From CAZHZT01 sp964537285 (GTDB taxonomy: Bacteria; Bacteroidota; Bacteroidia; Chitinophagales; Saprospiraceae), in contig CAZHZT010000024.1 in NCBI GenBank assembly GCA_964537285.1, positions 1-57,584 on the forward strand: a DNA stretch of 57,584 nt, in the 5' to 3' direction. The notes below the pieces were generated by a model. The model searched no databases. It saw only the letters and a list, made by a program, of their open reading frames with translations, and was not told where the DNA came from. The translations under genes and the position numbers were made by a program. Positions within the stretch are counted from its first letter, which is position 1, and the number at the start of each line of letters is the position of its first letter. Positions 42,829-51,096 of this stretch are shown piece by piece.

Positions 42829-42906
42829 ATGAACATATCCAAAACTATTGCGCTAATTCTTAAATATCTTGAAGGAACTCGTTCGTCCCATATCGTTGTC
42901 TCATAA
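42829..42906 (+). CDS. Possible small peptide, unit 3
   Basis: ATG 42829 opens 25 codons reading MNISKTIALILKYLEGTRSS and ending HIVVS. The first nine codons and the 27 bases before them match unit 1; after that the sequences diverge abruptly. It may be a remnant. Confidence 0.25.
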   Translation: MNISKTIALILKYLEGTRSSHIVVS

Positions 42907-42950
42907 TCACAGTACAATAATCGGAACTTTATCTTCTTGAATCAAAGACA

Positions 42951-42978
42951 AAAATCCCGCCTTGTGGGATTTTTTTTT
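42951..42978 (+). terminator. Intrinsic terminator after the array
   Basis: AAAATCCC/GGGATTTT with a 7-base loop, followed by a run of nine T. It would end any transcript from unit 3. Confidence 0.85.
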
Positions 42979-43239
42979 AGGCAAAAAAATGAAATATAAA
43001 ATTAAATCGCTGAAAATCAACATTATAAAAACAATAACCTTTCCCCAAAGCCCTTTATTGTGAAAAAAAACATTATTTTTTGAGCTGATTTTTGAGCATT
43101 TTTTTAAAAAAAAGTGAATTTTCTCCTAAAAAAACTTGAATCCAGCTCCTTAATCAAAATAATCGACTCCGTTTAGCAGTTCCATTTTCAAAAAAGTTCT
43201 TTGACAAATTGTGTGGAACTTCAAAAAAACTGCCCGTCT
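42979..43239. mobile_element. AT-rich gap with a DLIR end fragment
   Basis: Bases 42979-43190 are very AT-rich with no gene seen. At 43196-43226 lies a DLIR left end (GTTCTTTGACAAATTGTGTG plus GAACTTCAAAA), preceded by GTTCCATTTTCA (from 43179), which looks like a displaced piece of the opposite arm. The fragment ends 14 bases before the start of the next gene and so forms part of its leader. Confidence 0.6.
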
Positions 43240-44586
43240 ATGCCGAAAATTCATCTGATCCTCTTGGGGCTTTTTTCACTCATACTAATTCAATGCAAAC
43301 CTCACAACCGACTCGGCCGCTTTGAAAGCCCAGACCTCAACGCTGAATTATCCGCACAATTATCTTCTATCATTCTCCCGGTGGAGCTACCTCTCCGAAC
43401 CCTGGGAAATACGCTTAATAAAGAATTAACGGATGTTTTGTACGAGGGGAAAATTGATGATTATTACGTCCGTATAGAAAAAGCACTCCCAATTAAGCTA
43501 AGCATGGAAGATTCTTTTATTTTTCATCACCTGACCGCCAATATCATGGCAGAAGAAAATTACTGGATCACTAATATAAAAGCTCGCGGCCAGTTAAAGA
43601 TAAATTTCAAAACCCAACTTTCTATTTCACCCGACTGGTCAGTTGCTTCGAATACCGAACTTATTGCTTATGACTGGACCGACAAGCCCAAAATCGAAGT
43701 CGGCCCTTTTCAGTTTCCTATAAAAAAAATGGCTAACCAGGCTCTCGAAGCCAGCAAACGGCTACTGACCAATAGCATTGATCAGTATATCCGCAACGAG
43801 CTGCCACTGAAAAATCAAGTGCTTTCCACCTGGAATCAAATTCAACGCCCAATCCTCCTTGACGAAAAAGAACAATATTGGCTTGCTCTAAATCCCAGGG
43901 GTATACAAATGAGCAGCTTCCAAATATCCGATGATAAGCTTCAAACCCATTTAATCATTCCTGCTATGCCAGAAGTATTTATTGGCCAAAACCCTAAAAA
44001 AGTGAACTTTACCAACCTCCCAAAACTGAAATTCAGTAATTTCTCCGCCCAAGAAAAGCAAATTGTTCATTTTCCTTTCACCCTGCCTTTCCAATCCATT
44101 GAAAAACTTGCCCAACGACAAATCCTCAATAAAACTTATTACCACAAAGGCAAGCAACTTAAAGTCGCAGCAGTGCATTGCCAGGAAAAAAAAGGACTTT
44201 TAAATATTTTACTCACCATAGAAGGTGACCTGAATGGCCAACTGGACCTCCTCGGAACCCCCTACTACTCATTGGAGGAGCAGCATATTTTTATTGATGA
44301 TATTCGTTTTCGTCTTCGCACCAAAAACCTGATCCACAAAACACTTGCAGGCTTCTACAAAAAATATCTAAAAGCGGAAATTAAGAACGCATCGATCATC
44401 CCTTTAAAAGATCGGTTTGCCCAACTTGAAAAAGAAGTCAATCGTATGCTAGATGCCAATCCTATTTATGAAGACCTCTTGTTCAAGGGGCAATTTTCTC
44501 CTTTTTTCTTTAGTAATTTTACGATCAATGAAAAAGGGATTCAGGTCATTTTATCTTCAGAAACTATTTTTGTCTTACAAAACTAA
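43240..44586 (+). CDS. DUF4403-like lipoprotein
   Basis: I choose ATG 43240 (MPKIHLILLGLFSLILIQC, lipobox LIQC with Cys19) over the in-frame start at 43201, which lies inside the DLIR fragment. The 448-residue product has two similar beta-rich halves: ELPLRTLGNTLNKELTDVLYEG...IKARGQLKINFKTQLSISPDWSVASNTEL, then FPFTLPFQSIEKLAQRQIL...VAAVHCQEKKGLLNILLTIEGDLNG. This layout resembles DUF4403, a lipid-binding-like family of Bacteroidota; the match is by eye. It is likely attached to the inner or outer membrane. Its 3' end overlaps the opposing lipoprotein gene by 23 bases. Confidence 0.7.
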   Translation: MPKIHLILLGLFSLILIQCKPHNRLGRFESPDLNAELSAQLSSIILPVELPLRTLGNTLNKELTDVLYEGKIDDYYVRIEKALPIKLSMEDSFIFHHLTANIMAEENYWITNIKARGQLKINFKTQLSISPDWSVASNTELIAYDWTDKPKIEVGPFQFPIKKMANQALEASKRLLTNSIDQYIRNELPLKNQVLSTWNQIQRPILLDEKEQYWLALNPRGIQMSSFQISDDKLQTHLIIPAMPEVFIGQNPKKVNFTNLPKLKFSNFSAQEKQIVHFPFTLPFQSIEKLAQRQILNKTYYHKGKQLKVAAVHCQEKKGLLNILLTIEGDLNGQLDLLGTPYYSLEEQHIFIDDIRFRLRTKNLIHKTLAGFYKKYLKAEIKNASIIPLKDRFAQLEKEVNRMLDANPIYEDLLFKGQFSPFFFSNFTINEKGIQVILSSETIFVLQN

Positions 44587-44959
44587 GTTCTTTCAGCTGT
44601 TTATCAACACCTTTCATAAGTAAGCACAGGGTATCCTCAGAGAAAGCTTTTATGTTTAAGGCTATAGCTTCCCTATCGGGTTTCAAGGTATCCTGCATGA
44701 TCAGTCTATCCTTCCGGTATTCAAAACGCCCTGCTTCTTTATATTCTATCCCTCCGGTATAACTATACCTGCCGTTTTCCAGAAATTGTATTTTAACCAG
44801 CTCTAATCTTTCTGTAATGAGGGATGTATCCTTTTTTAAGGAGACAGCATCCCAGGTCCCTACAATTGCCCCGCCTGGTTTATTAGATTCACATGACCAA
44901 AATACCGATAAAATCGAGATCAAAACAAGGCTTACTAATGTTCTTTTTGTAATTTTCAT
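44564..44959 (-). CDS. Lipocalin-like lipoprotein
   Basis: The 131-residue product has a signal peptide with lipobox FWSC (Cys23). A small beta-barrel-like domain follows: IVGTWDAVSLKKDTSLITERLELVKIQFLENGRYSYTGG...AGRFEYRKDRLIMQD. The opening GTWDAVS and the alternating strands are typical of lipocalin-like lipoproteins in Bacteroidota. The ligand is unknown. It overlaps the end of the DUF4403-like gene tail to tail by 23 bases; the overlap contains the small palindrome TTTTGTCTTACAAAA. Confidence 0.75.
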   Translation of the reverse strand: MKITKRTLVSLVLISILSVFWSCESNKPGGAIVGTWDAVSLKKDTSLITERLELVKIQFLENGRYSYTGGIEYKEAGRFEYRKDRLIMQDTLKPDREAIALNIKAFSEDTLCLLMKGVDKQLKELSFVRQK

Positions 44960-45089
44960 AAATTAAACTTTAAGGAACGTGTGAATAATAAATTCGATAA
45001 TTTTGAGTAGGTCATTTTGGTGCCTGGCATGGTGCGAAGCGCAGGCATAACTAGTCCAGGATTTTTTCGGGAGCTGGAGGCTCAATCCC

Positions 45090-45190
45090 GTCAACTTAAG
45101 CCCTTTTGTTACTAATGGGCTAAAGCCCGGACAAATCTTAACATTACACCTGGCGCTAAAGCGCCAGGCAAACAAAAAGCTTAAGTTGAC
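45090..45190. repeat. Branched inverted-repeat structure with GCTAAAGC hairpins
   Basis: Outer arms GTCAACTTAAGC (45090-45101) and GCTTAAGTTGAC (45179-45190) enclose three hairpins: GCCC...GGGC, GGGCTAAAGCCC (45117-45128) and CCTGGCGCTAAAGCGCCAGG (near 45149-45168). This resembles REP-type elements built on GCTAAAGC. The rest of 44960-45363 shows no gene. Confidence 0.75.
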
Positions 45191-45363
45191 GACACTGAGC
45201 AGGAAGCTACGGCGAGTATTCGCAACGCGGCAAAGTACAAAAAAAGCATTCAAAAAGTCAAAGTCGTTTTTTAAACGTTCCAGAGTATTAGCTCTATTTG
45301 CATTAGGGTTTTCCCCAAATCACTTCTAAAGCAGTTGTTAAAAAATCATCTTAATTTGAATAA

Positions 45364-45415
45364 ACTTGTTCTGTAGCTGTTGATGGGGGCATTCCATCAA
45401 CAACTACAGAACAAG
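45364..45415. repeat. Hairpin of the ACTTGTTCTG family
   Basis: ACTTGTTCTGTAGCTGTTGA... (45364-45386) pairs with 45393-45415 with one G-T pair. The outer arms match 15101-15156. The loop includes GGGCATTCC. It lies about 50 bases before the ABC transporter start, in its leader. Confidence 0.85.
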
Positions 45416-45465
45416 TCTAATATATACTTCTTAAATTTACGCTTTAAATAGTAAAAAACACAATC

Positions 45466-47271
45466 ATGGCAAGAAGGCGATTCTCAACAGAAAATGAAGA
45501 AGCCCCCAAGATAAAGATGAACAGGGAAACCCTGAAAGAAGCCTTAAAGATATTTCAGTTTATCCGGCCGTACCGATGGTACCTGTTAGGAGGTTTGTCT
45601 CTACTCGCTCTATCCAGCCTTCTTTTTATGGTGTTTCTTTATCTTCCAGGTTTTATGGTCGATGTTGCCAAAGGCAATTCGTCAAGTGGATACACCCTTA
45701 ATCAAATTGGTTTATTCCTTCTTTTCATTCTCATATTTTACAGCATTGTTTCTTTTTTCAGGGTCTTCTTCTTCGCTATTGTCAGTGAAAAAGGAATCGC
45801 CGATGTACGGAAAGCAGTGTACAGCAAACTGATCGTTTCTCCTATTATTTTTTTCGAGGAGAATCGAATTGGGGAGTTAATTAGCCGCATTACAGCGGAT
45901 GTTGAACGCCTCTTCAGTGCTTTCTCTATTACCCTTGCTGAATTTATCCGGCAATTGATTGTCCTTACGGCCGCCGTTATTTATTTAGCCGTAACGACCT
46001 GGGAACTAGCACTCATCATGCTGGCCACGCTTCCCCTTATCGTCATCGGAGCATTGTTCTTTGGGAGATACATCCGTAAATTATCCAAAAAACGCCAGGC
46101 AGCCCTTGGAGATACCAACACGATACTAAGCGAAACCCTTCAGTCCATAGAATCTGTCAAATCGTTTTCTAACGAGTGGTTTGAATTGGATCGTTACAAT
46201 ACTTCCGTGTCTAAAGCAGTAAAAATAGCCCTTAATTATGCTATAAGCAGGGCCGGTTTTGTGGTTTTCATCATTGCCGTCTTGTTCGGAGCTTTATTCT
46301 TCATCATATGGAACGGTGCCCAAATGGTTCAATCCGGTGAAATCACTACCGGACAACTTATCAACTTCCTCTCCTTTACTGCAGCTATTGGAGCCTCCAT
46401 TGCCGGTTTAGGGAATTTTTATACCGAGCTTCTGGGAGCAATAGGTGCTACCGAACGCATTCGCGAAATTTTGAATAACGAGCAGGAACTGAACCTTCGC
46501 TCTCCGGAGGAAACACCCCCCATCCCACTTAAAGGAGATATCGAATTCCAGCAGGTAAAATTCTCCTACCCTACACGAAAAGATATTCAGGTTTTAAAAG
46601 GAGTGAACTTACGCATTCGTTCCGGTCAAAAAGTGGCTCTTGTTGGTGCTAGTGGTGCCGGGAAATCGACTATCATTCAATTATTGCTTCGGCTCTACAA
46701 AGCAGAAGAAGGAGAAATCCTGATCGACGGCCAAAATGTCAATATTTTTGATCTCGCTGCTTACAGGCAAAATTTCTCCCTTGTCCCACAGGAAGTTCTC
46801 CTTTTCGGCGGTACGATCAGGGAAAATATACTCTACGGAAAACCAGAAGCAAGCGAGGAAGAAGTCATAGAGGCTGCCCAAAAGTCCAACTGCTGGGAAT
46901 TCATCCAGTCTTTCCCTGAAGGTTTGGATACCATAGTGGGCGAGCGTGGCGTTAAACTTTCGGGAGGCCAACGTCAGCGGGTAGCTATTGCAAGAGCCAT
47001 ACTAAAAAATCCAAGTATTTTACTCCTTGATGAAGCCACTTCCTCCCTGGATGCACAATCGGAAAAGGTGGTTCAGGAAGCTTTGGAAGAACTAATGAAA
47101 GGACGTACCTCTGTAATCATCGCCCACCGCCTGTCCACCATCAAAAACGTGGATTGTATATTCGTGCTTGATCGGGGAAAAATCGTAGAAATGGGTACAC
47201 ATTCCGATCTTTCTGAAATTGAAAATGGCGCCTACAGCAACCTGGCTAAATTACAGTTTGAACTCCATTAG
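45466..47271 (+). CDS. ABC exporter, fused membrane and ATPase domains
   Basis: The 601-residue half-transporter has a six-helix membrane domain (about 30-340) with coupling-loop sequences such as ISRITADVERLFSAFS, then an ATPase domain. The latter shows Walker A GASGAGKST (about 393), signature SGGQRQRVAIARAIL (about 497), Walker B LLLDEATSSLD (about 522) and the His switch IIAHRLSTI. It works as a dimer. The family includes lipid flippases (MsbA) and multidrug exporters; the substrate cannot be fixed. The next gene starts 30 bases downstream and may be co-expressed. Confidence 0.93.
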   Translation: MARRRFSTENEEAPKIKMNRETLKEALKIFQFIRPYRWYLLGGLSLLALSSLLFMVFLYLPGFMVDVAKGNSSSGYTLNQIGLFLLFILIFYSIVSFFRVFFFAIVSEKGIADVRKAVYSKLIVSPIIFFEENRIGELISRITADVERLFSAFSITLAEFIRQLIVLTAAVIYLAVTTWELALIMLATLPLIVIGALFFGRYIRKLSKKRQAALGDTNTILSETLQSIESVKSFSNEWFELDRYNTSVSKAVKIALNYAISRAGFVVFIIAVLFGALFFIIWNGAQMVQSGEITTGQLINFLSFTAAIGASIAGLGNFYTELLGAIGATERIREILNNEQELNLRSPEETPPIPLKGDIEFQQVKFSYPTRKDIQVLKGVNLRIRSGQKVALVGASGAGKSTIIQLLLRLYKAEEGEILIDGQNVNIFDLAAYRQNFSLVPQEVLLFGGTIRENILYGKPEASEEEVIEAAQKSNCWEFIQSFPEGLDTIVGERGVKLSGGQRQRVAIARAILKNPSILLLDEATSSLDAQSEKVVQEALEELMKGRTSVIIAHRLSTIKNVDCIFVLDRGKIVEMGTHSDLSEIENGAYSNLAKLQFELH

Positions 47272-47301
47272 CCTTAGAGCCTTGAAAATGAAAAACCTTG
47301 T

Positions 47302-47877
47302 ATGAAACTCCCCAAAATAATGATTTACAAGGATGGAGATACAGACCGTCCTACCGTATGGTTTTATATTCGCAATGTCGCTATTGGCCTGACAGCTATT
47401 GGTTTAGTGGTGTTATATGGCCTTGAGATGGGGCGGTTCAACAATATTTTCAATGTAAGGACGCTTGCCTGGATTTCCGTCCTTATCGGAATTATTATTA
47501 GTGGTTTCCTTGCCTGGAAATACCAACCTAACACATCCACCATCCTGGAAAAATTTCAATGGTATGTTTTTGTGGTAGTACTGTCCGCCGTTTTTTCTCC
47601 ACTATTGGCCTCGCTTTCCAACAGGTGGCTGGCCTATGACTCCAATAAACCCAAAGCCTATGAAGTCTATAAGGTTAGGGGGTATAAAGCCAATCGTTTC
47701 GGGATGATCAAAGGAGAAAAAATGAGCATTGACGGCTTCTACGTTTTCTTAATAAAGGACGATAAAATTGTTCGAATTACTACAAAAAAGGCTAAGTTTG
47801 GAGAACTTCAAAAAGGGGATAGTATCTATATCAATATCCGAAAAGGTTTCTGGGGGTATGAATGGTATGAAGATTAG
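47302..47877 (+). CDS. Membrane protein of unknown function
   Basis: The 191 residues have three predicted membrane helices (about 22-43, 54-71 and 86-106) and a cytoplasmic or periplasmic beta-rich tail (SMDGFYVFLIKDDKIVRITTKKAKFGELQKGDSIYINIRKGFWGYEWYED-like). I do not recognise the family. The close spacing to the ABC exporter (30 bases) suggests one operon. The stop codon (47875-47877) overlaps the 8-bp duplication of a DLIR remnant. Confidence 0.75.
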   Translation: MKLPKIMIYKDGDTDRPTVWFYIRNVAIGLTAIGLVVLYGLEMGRFNNIFNVRTLAWISVLIGIIISGFLAWKYQPNTSTILEKFQWYVFVVVLSAVFSPLLASLSNRWLAYDSNKPKAYEVYKVRGYKANRFGMIKGEKMSIDGFYVFLIKDDKIVRITTKKAKFGELQKGDSIYINIRKGFWGYEWYED

Positions 47878-47884
47878 ACTTTAT

Positions 47885-47948
47885 CGTTCTTTGACAAATT
47901 GTGTGGAACTTCAAAATGACGTTCTTTGACAAATTGTGTCAAAGAACT
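47885..47948 (-). mobile_element. DLIR element, internally deleted, still flanked by 8-bp duplications
   Basis: The end GTTCTTTGACAAATTGTGT occurs twice in direct order (47886 and 47921) and is closed by CAAAGAAC. The flanks carry perfect repeats GACTTTAT (47877-47884 and 47949-47956). The central stem and loop have been lost, leaving 64 bases. Confidence 0.85.
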
Positions 47949-47974
47949 GACTTTATTAAGCAAATCAAAAGATT

Positions 47975-48985
47975 ATGAACCTACAAGAAAATCGCTCACT
48001 AACTCCATATAATACCTTTGGAATAGATGTAAAAGCTGAGTATCTAGTGGAAGTCCATTCAGAAGAAGAATTAATTGAAGCCCTAAGACTTCGCGTTGAA
48101 CCGATATTTCTTCTGGGTGGCGGGAGTAACTTACTGCTAACCAAAGATATACCCGGATTGGTAATTGTTAACCGGATTGCCGGAAAAGAAATTCTGAAAA
48201 CAGAGAAAAATACAGTATTTGTTAAAGTAGGTGGTGGAGAAAACTGGCATAACTTTGTTCTTTGGTGCCTTGAAAATGACTATGGAGGTATTGAAAACCT
48301 TTCACTAATACCTGGTACGGTAGGTGCAGCTCCTATCCAAAATATAGGAGCTTATGGTGTAGAACTCAAAGATGTATTTCACAAACTTGACGCTATTCAT
48401 CTTGAATCCCTTGAAAAAAAGGCGTTTTACTATGAAGATTGCCAGTTTGGTTATCGCGACAGCATTTTTAAAAAACAGCTTAAAGGACAGTATTGTATTA
48501 CCAGCGTGCAGCTTAAGCTAACGTACCACCAGCACCAAATAAATACGTCCTATGGAGCAATTCAAAATCAGCTGAAAAAGATGGGCGTTGACAATCCGGG
48601 CATCAGGGATATAAGCAAGGCCGTTGTCGACATTCGATCATCCAAGCTTCCCAACCCTGCAGAACTTGGCAATTCGGGTAGTTTCTTTAAAAACCCAGTC
48701 ATTTCTAACAGCCATTTTGTTACTCTCAAAAAACAATTCCCGGACATCGTTTCCTATCCTCAGATTGACGGAACAGTTAAAGTTCCTGCAGGATGGCTAA
48801 TTGACCGGGCAGGATGGAAAGGAAAAAGAAAAGGCGATGTAGCCAGCTACCATAAACAAGCACTCGTACTTGTAAATTATGGCCAGGCATCCGGTCGGGA
48901 AATACTTGACTTTGCCCAGGAAATCACTCAATCAGTCAAAAACACCTACGGCATTCTCCTGGAACCCGAAGTCAATATCATTTAG
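47975..48985 (+). CDS. murB: UDP-N-acetylenolpyruvoylglucosamine reductase
   Basis: MurB reduces UDP-GlcNAc-enolpyruvate to UDP-MurNAc with FAD and NADPH, for peptidoglycan. The 336 residues carry the FAD-binding GGGSNLLLT (about 48), LSLIPGTVGAAPIQNIGAYGVE (about 110), the catalytic-Ser segment NSGSFFKNP (about 230) and a C-terminal Glu in ILLEPEVNII. It is a type I enzyme by length. The stop TAG is formed by T from the gene and AG from the inserted DLIR; the sequence after the element shows that the older stop was TAA. Confidence 0.97.
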   Translation: MNLQENRSLTPYNTFGIDVKAEYLVEVHSEEELIEALRLRVEPIFLLGGGSNLLLTKDIPGLVIVNRIAGKEILKTEKNTVFVKVGGGENWHNFVLWCLENDYGGIENLSLIPGTVGAAPIQNIGAYGVELKDVFHKLDAIHLESLEKKAFYYEDCQFGYRDSIFKKQLKGQYCITSVQLKLTYHQHQINTSYGAIQNQLKKMGVDNPGIRDISKAVVDIRSSKLPNPAELGNSGSFFKNPVISNSHFVTLKKQFPDIVSYPQIDGTVKVPAGWLIDRAGWKGKRKGDVASYHKQALVLVNYGQASGREILDFAQEITQSVKNTYGILLEPEVNII

Positions 48986-49094
48986 TTCTTTGACATAAAT
49001 TGTAAGAAATGGAACTTCAAAATGATAAACCTTTCAGCCACAAGGGCATTCAAGGCGTATCATTTTGAAGTTCCACACAATTTGTCAAAGAACG
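48984..49094 (+). mobile_element. DLIR element, copy inserted at the murB stop codon
   Basis: 111 bp, flanked by perfect repeats TATCATTT (48976-48983 and 49095-49102). It is oriented forward, with loop TTTCAGCCACAAGGGCATTC. The insertion point lies within the last codons of murB, and joining the flanks restores AAT ATC ATT TAA. Confidence 0.93.
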
Positions 49095-49149
49095 TATCAT
49101 TTAAGCCGCTATTGACCATTATTCCTTAACACTTAATCCTTTCCCAATC

Positions 49150-49722
49150 ATGCTTTTTGACCTAAACACTCCACTACAGGAAGTAAAATTGCTTACTTTA
49201 AAAGAATTAAGACGTTCAACAGTAGACAGGAAGCATCCTTGTCGCTTTTTCACGCTGGGCTCCTTTAATGAAAACAGGATGAGGCTTAGATACGTTGTCC
49301 TTCGCGAAATCGACGAAAAAAGTCAATTCTGGATTTTCTCCGATAGCCGGGCTGAAAAAGTTATACACTTTCAGCAAAACCCTCAAGCCGTTCTTTGTTT
49401 TTATCATCCTAAAAAAATGGTTCAAATAACGATTACAGCAACGGCTCAAATACATCACCAAACAGCTGTAAGCCAGGAAATGTGGAAAAAGGTGCAAGGA
49501 AATGCCACCCGGTCATATACAACCATTAAGCCTCCGGGGATGGCCATCTCCCGGCCAAAAGAAGGGCACCAATGGGATGAAACCCTTGAAGATACTTATT
49601 TCTGCCCCATTTCTTTTACCCCTTACGAAATTGAAGTACTGCAACTCAACAACCAGGAACACCTAAGGGCAAAATTCATCCTGAAAGATGAAAAATGGGA
49701 AGCCAACTGGATAACGCCCTAA
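49150..49722 (+). CDS. Pyridoxamine 5'-phosphate oxidase-like flavin protein
   Basis: The 190-residue protein has the split-barrel pattern of FMN-dependent PNPOx-like proteins: CRFFTLGSFNENRMRLRYVVLREIDEKSQFWIFSDSRAEKVIHFQQNPQAVLCFYHPKKMVQITITATAQIHH, then a Pro-rich loop and CPISFTPYEIEVLQLNNQ. It resembles the Alr4036-type group more than true PdxH, which is longer at the C-terminus. The substrate is unknown. It stands between two DLIR sites and has no clear operon partner. Confidence 0.85.
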   Translation: MLFDLNTPLQEVKLLTLKELRRSTVDRKHPCRFFTLGSFNENRMRLRYVVLREIDEKSQFWIFSDSRAEKVIHFQQNPQAVLCFYHPKKMVQITITATAQIHHQTAVSQEMWKKVQGNATRSYTTIKPPGMAISRPKEGHQWDETLEDTYFCPISFTPYEIEVLQLNNQEHLRAKFILKDEKWEANWITP

Positions 49723-49787
49723 ACAAAGCAGTTTCCTGCCCTCGGTAAGGAAGTTTTTTTGTATTTTTATTCTATCATTGTATTTGA

Positions 49788-49861
49788 AATGGCTTTTTTG
49801 CTAAAAGCCAGCAGCTAATAGCCATTTTTTAAGTTCCATTTTCCACAATTTGTCAAAGAAC
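49788..49861. mobile_element. Small hairpin and a DLIR arm fragment upstream of the amidase
   Basis: AAATGGCT/AGCCATTT (49788-49827) forms a weak hairpin. AAGTTCCATTTTCCACAATT... to GTCAAAGAAC (49831-49861) is the outer part of one DLIR arm, without its partner. It ends 30 bases before the likely start of the amidase and belongs to its leader. Confidence 0.75.
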
Positions 49862-49891
49862 GATTTTTTATAATCACCAAAAACGAAAGCC

Positions 49892-50842
49892 TTGAGTACC
49901 ATTATTGAATCTTTAAGAAAATTTTTCGACTGGTTATTTGGTCCTTCACAATCTAACCCGACTGAACCAACCAAGCCGGGCCCAACCAAGCCAGAACCTG
50001 CTCCTCCTCATCAAGATAATGAAACACCTGACGAATTTGAAGATGATCCACAGGATGGCTCTGAAATTAGACGGGATACAGTCATTACAATTATCGACGA
50101 AAACACCCTTACAATTATTGATGAAGGAACTTATGAGGAACTGGAAAAAAGAGAGGAAGAATCTACTTCTACTAGTGAAGAAACAAAGCCCGAAACAGAA
50201 ACTACCGATGAAACGGAAACCGAAGAAGAGAGTACTCACGAGCCTAAGTTCATGTGGTGCCTTGATAATGGCCATGGAGAAGATACTGACGGCAAACGCT
50301 CTCCTCTTTTTGATGATGGGGAAACCCGATTCTTTGAATATGAATTCAATCGCGACATCGTCAATAGAATCATAAAACAATTGGATGAACTTGGCATAAA
50401 GTACTTTAATGTCGTCCCTGAAATTACAGATATAAGCCTTGAGGACCGCGTTGCCCGAGCGAACCAATTAGAAACGCCTCTGAATAAATTATTCATATCG
50501 GTACATTCAAATGCCGCTCCAACCGATGATGAAGAAGATTGGGCGCCGCCAAATACCAAAGGAATTGAAACATTCTTTTTTAGAGGCAGTACATCAGGGA
50601 TGAACCTTGCTGCTGTCATGCAAAAACAACTGATTAAACATACGCAATGGAGGAACCGGAAAATTAAACCTGCTGGTTTCTTCGTGATACGAAATACCGC
50701 CATGCCTGCTATCCTCACGGAAAACGGCTTTTTCAACAACAAAGAAGAAGCAGCCTTACTCATGAAGGACGAGGTTCGCCAGAAAATTGCGGATGCTCAT
50801 GTAGCGGCGATCATGCAGGTTGAAAAAGAGGGATTAACCTAG
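49892..50842 (+). CDS. N-acetylmuramoyl-L-alanine amidase (Amidase_3) with acidic linker and no signal peptide
   Basis: The enzyme would cleave the amide between MurNAc and the stem peptide. The 316 residues start at TTG 49892 (MSTIIESLRKFFDWLFGPSQ). An amphipathic start is followed by a long Pro/Glu/Thr/Asp-rich linker (about 24-118). The catalytic domain then carries FMWCLDNGHGED (zinc His), a second zinc Glu near FEYEFN, VHSNAA (zinc His) and ILTENGFFNN (catalytic Glu). No signal peptide or lipobox is seen, unusual for a host cell-wall enzyme. It might leave by another route or act as an effector or lysin; this is inference. Confidence 0.85.
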   Translation: MSTIIESLRKFFDWLFGPSQSNPTEPTKPGPTKPEPAPPHQDNETPDEFEDDPQDGSEIRRDTVITIIDENTLTIIDEGTYEELEKREEESTSTSEETKPETETTDETETEEESTHEPKFMWCLDNGHGEDTDGKRSPLFDDGETRFFEYEFNRDIVNRIIKQLDELGIKYFNVVPEITDISLEDRVARANQLETPLNKLFISVHSNAAPTDDEEDWAPPNTKGIETFFFRGSTSGMNLAAVMQKQLIKHTQWRNRKIKPAGFFVIRNTAMPAILTENGFFNNKEEAALLMKDEVRQKIADAHVAAIMQVEKEGLT

Positions 50843-50873
50843 TGCTTCAGGAACTAGATATAAATTCATGAAA

Positions 50874-51030
50874 GGGGGCTGTCCCAAAAGTAGTTCTTTG
50901 CTCCTGATAAGAATTTTTTTTATTGGAGAGAGGCTCTTTTTTGAGATTTTCCGAAGAAAAATCTCAAAAAAGAGCCTCTCTCCAAACAAAATTTCTTTAT
51001 TAAGAACAAGGAACTACTTTTTTAGCCCCT
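50874..51030. repeat. Two-level nested hairpin after the amidase gene
   Basis: Outer arms (AAAAGTAGTTC...GATAAGAA and complement, with feet GGGGCT/AGCCCC) lie at 50874-50920 and 50986-51030. The inner hairpin has 26-bp perfect arms GGAGAGAGGCTCTTTTTTGA... (50925-50950, 50958-50983). The inner core CTTTTTTGAGATTTT matches the design of the hairpin at 54584. Confidence 0.85.
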
Positions 51031-51096
51031 ACCTTCCAACCGTTCCAATAACTCTGTAAAAGTCATAGAAGGCAGCATTTTTCTTTTTTTTTCGTT

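Larger units (their letters stand above)
42530..42906 (+). repeat. Tandem array of three small hairpin-plus-ORF units
   Basis: A 55-bp segment (CGACCCACTACAACAAATTA..., 42546-42600) recurs at 42802-42856 with one difference; a diverged third copy (AAGTTGTAATCCTTTGAACA) starts near 42702. The two close copies are each preceded by a hairpin that keeps pairing with changed bases: GTCGCAC/GTGCGAC (42533-42550) and GTCGTAACTT/AAGTTACGAC (42783-42805). Each unit is followed by a short reading frame beginning (M/L)-N-I-S. The array could encode small peptides or be an RNA gene cluster. Confidence 0.6.

Noticed and set aside
15101..45415. 8-bp duplications around the ACTTGTTCTG and TTCACGGAATTA hairpins
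   Set aside because: Flanks at 15101, 45364, 23558 and 54521 were compared by eye and show no matching direct repeats, so transposition is supported only for DLIR.
45466..47271. Calling the ABC exporter MsbA
   Set aside because: The sequence shows only a generic fused exporter; neither neighbours nor motifs fix a lipid A substrate.
49946..50763. Antisense open frames of 173 and 175 codons opposite the amidase
   Set aside because: They mirror the Glu/Thr-rich linker and catalytic domain of the amidase and show no independent motif.
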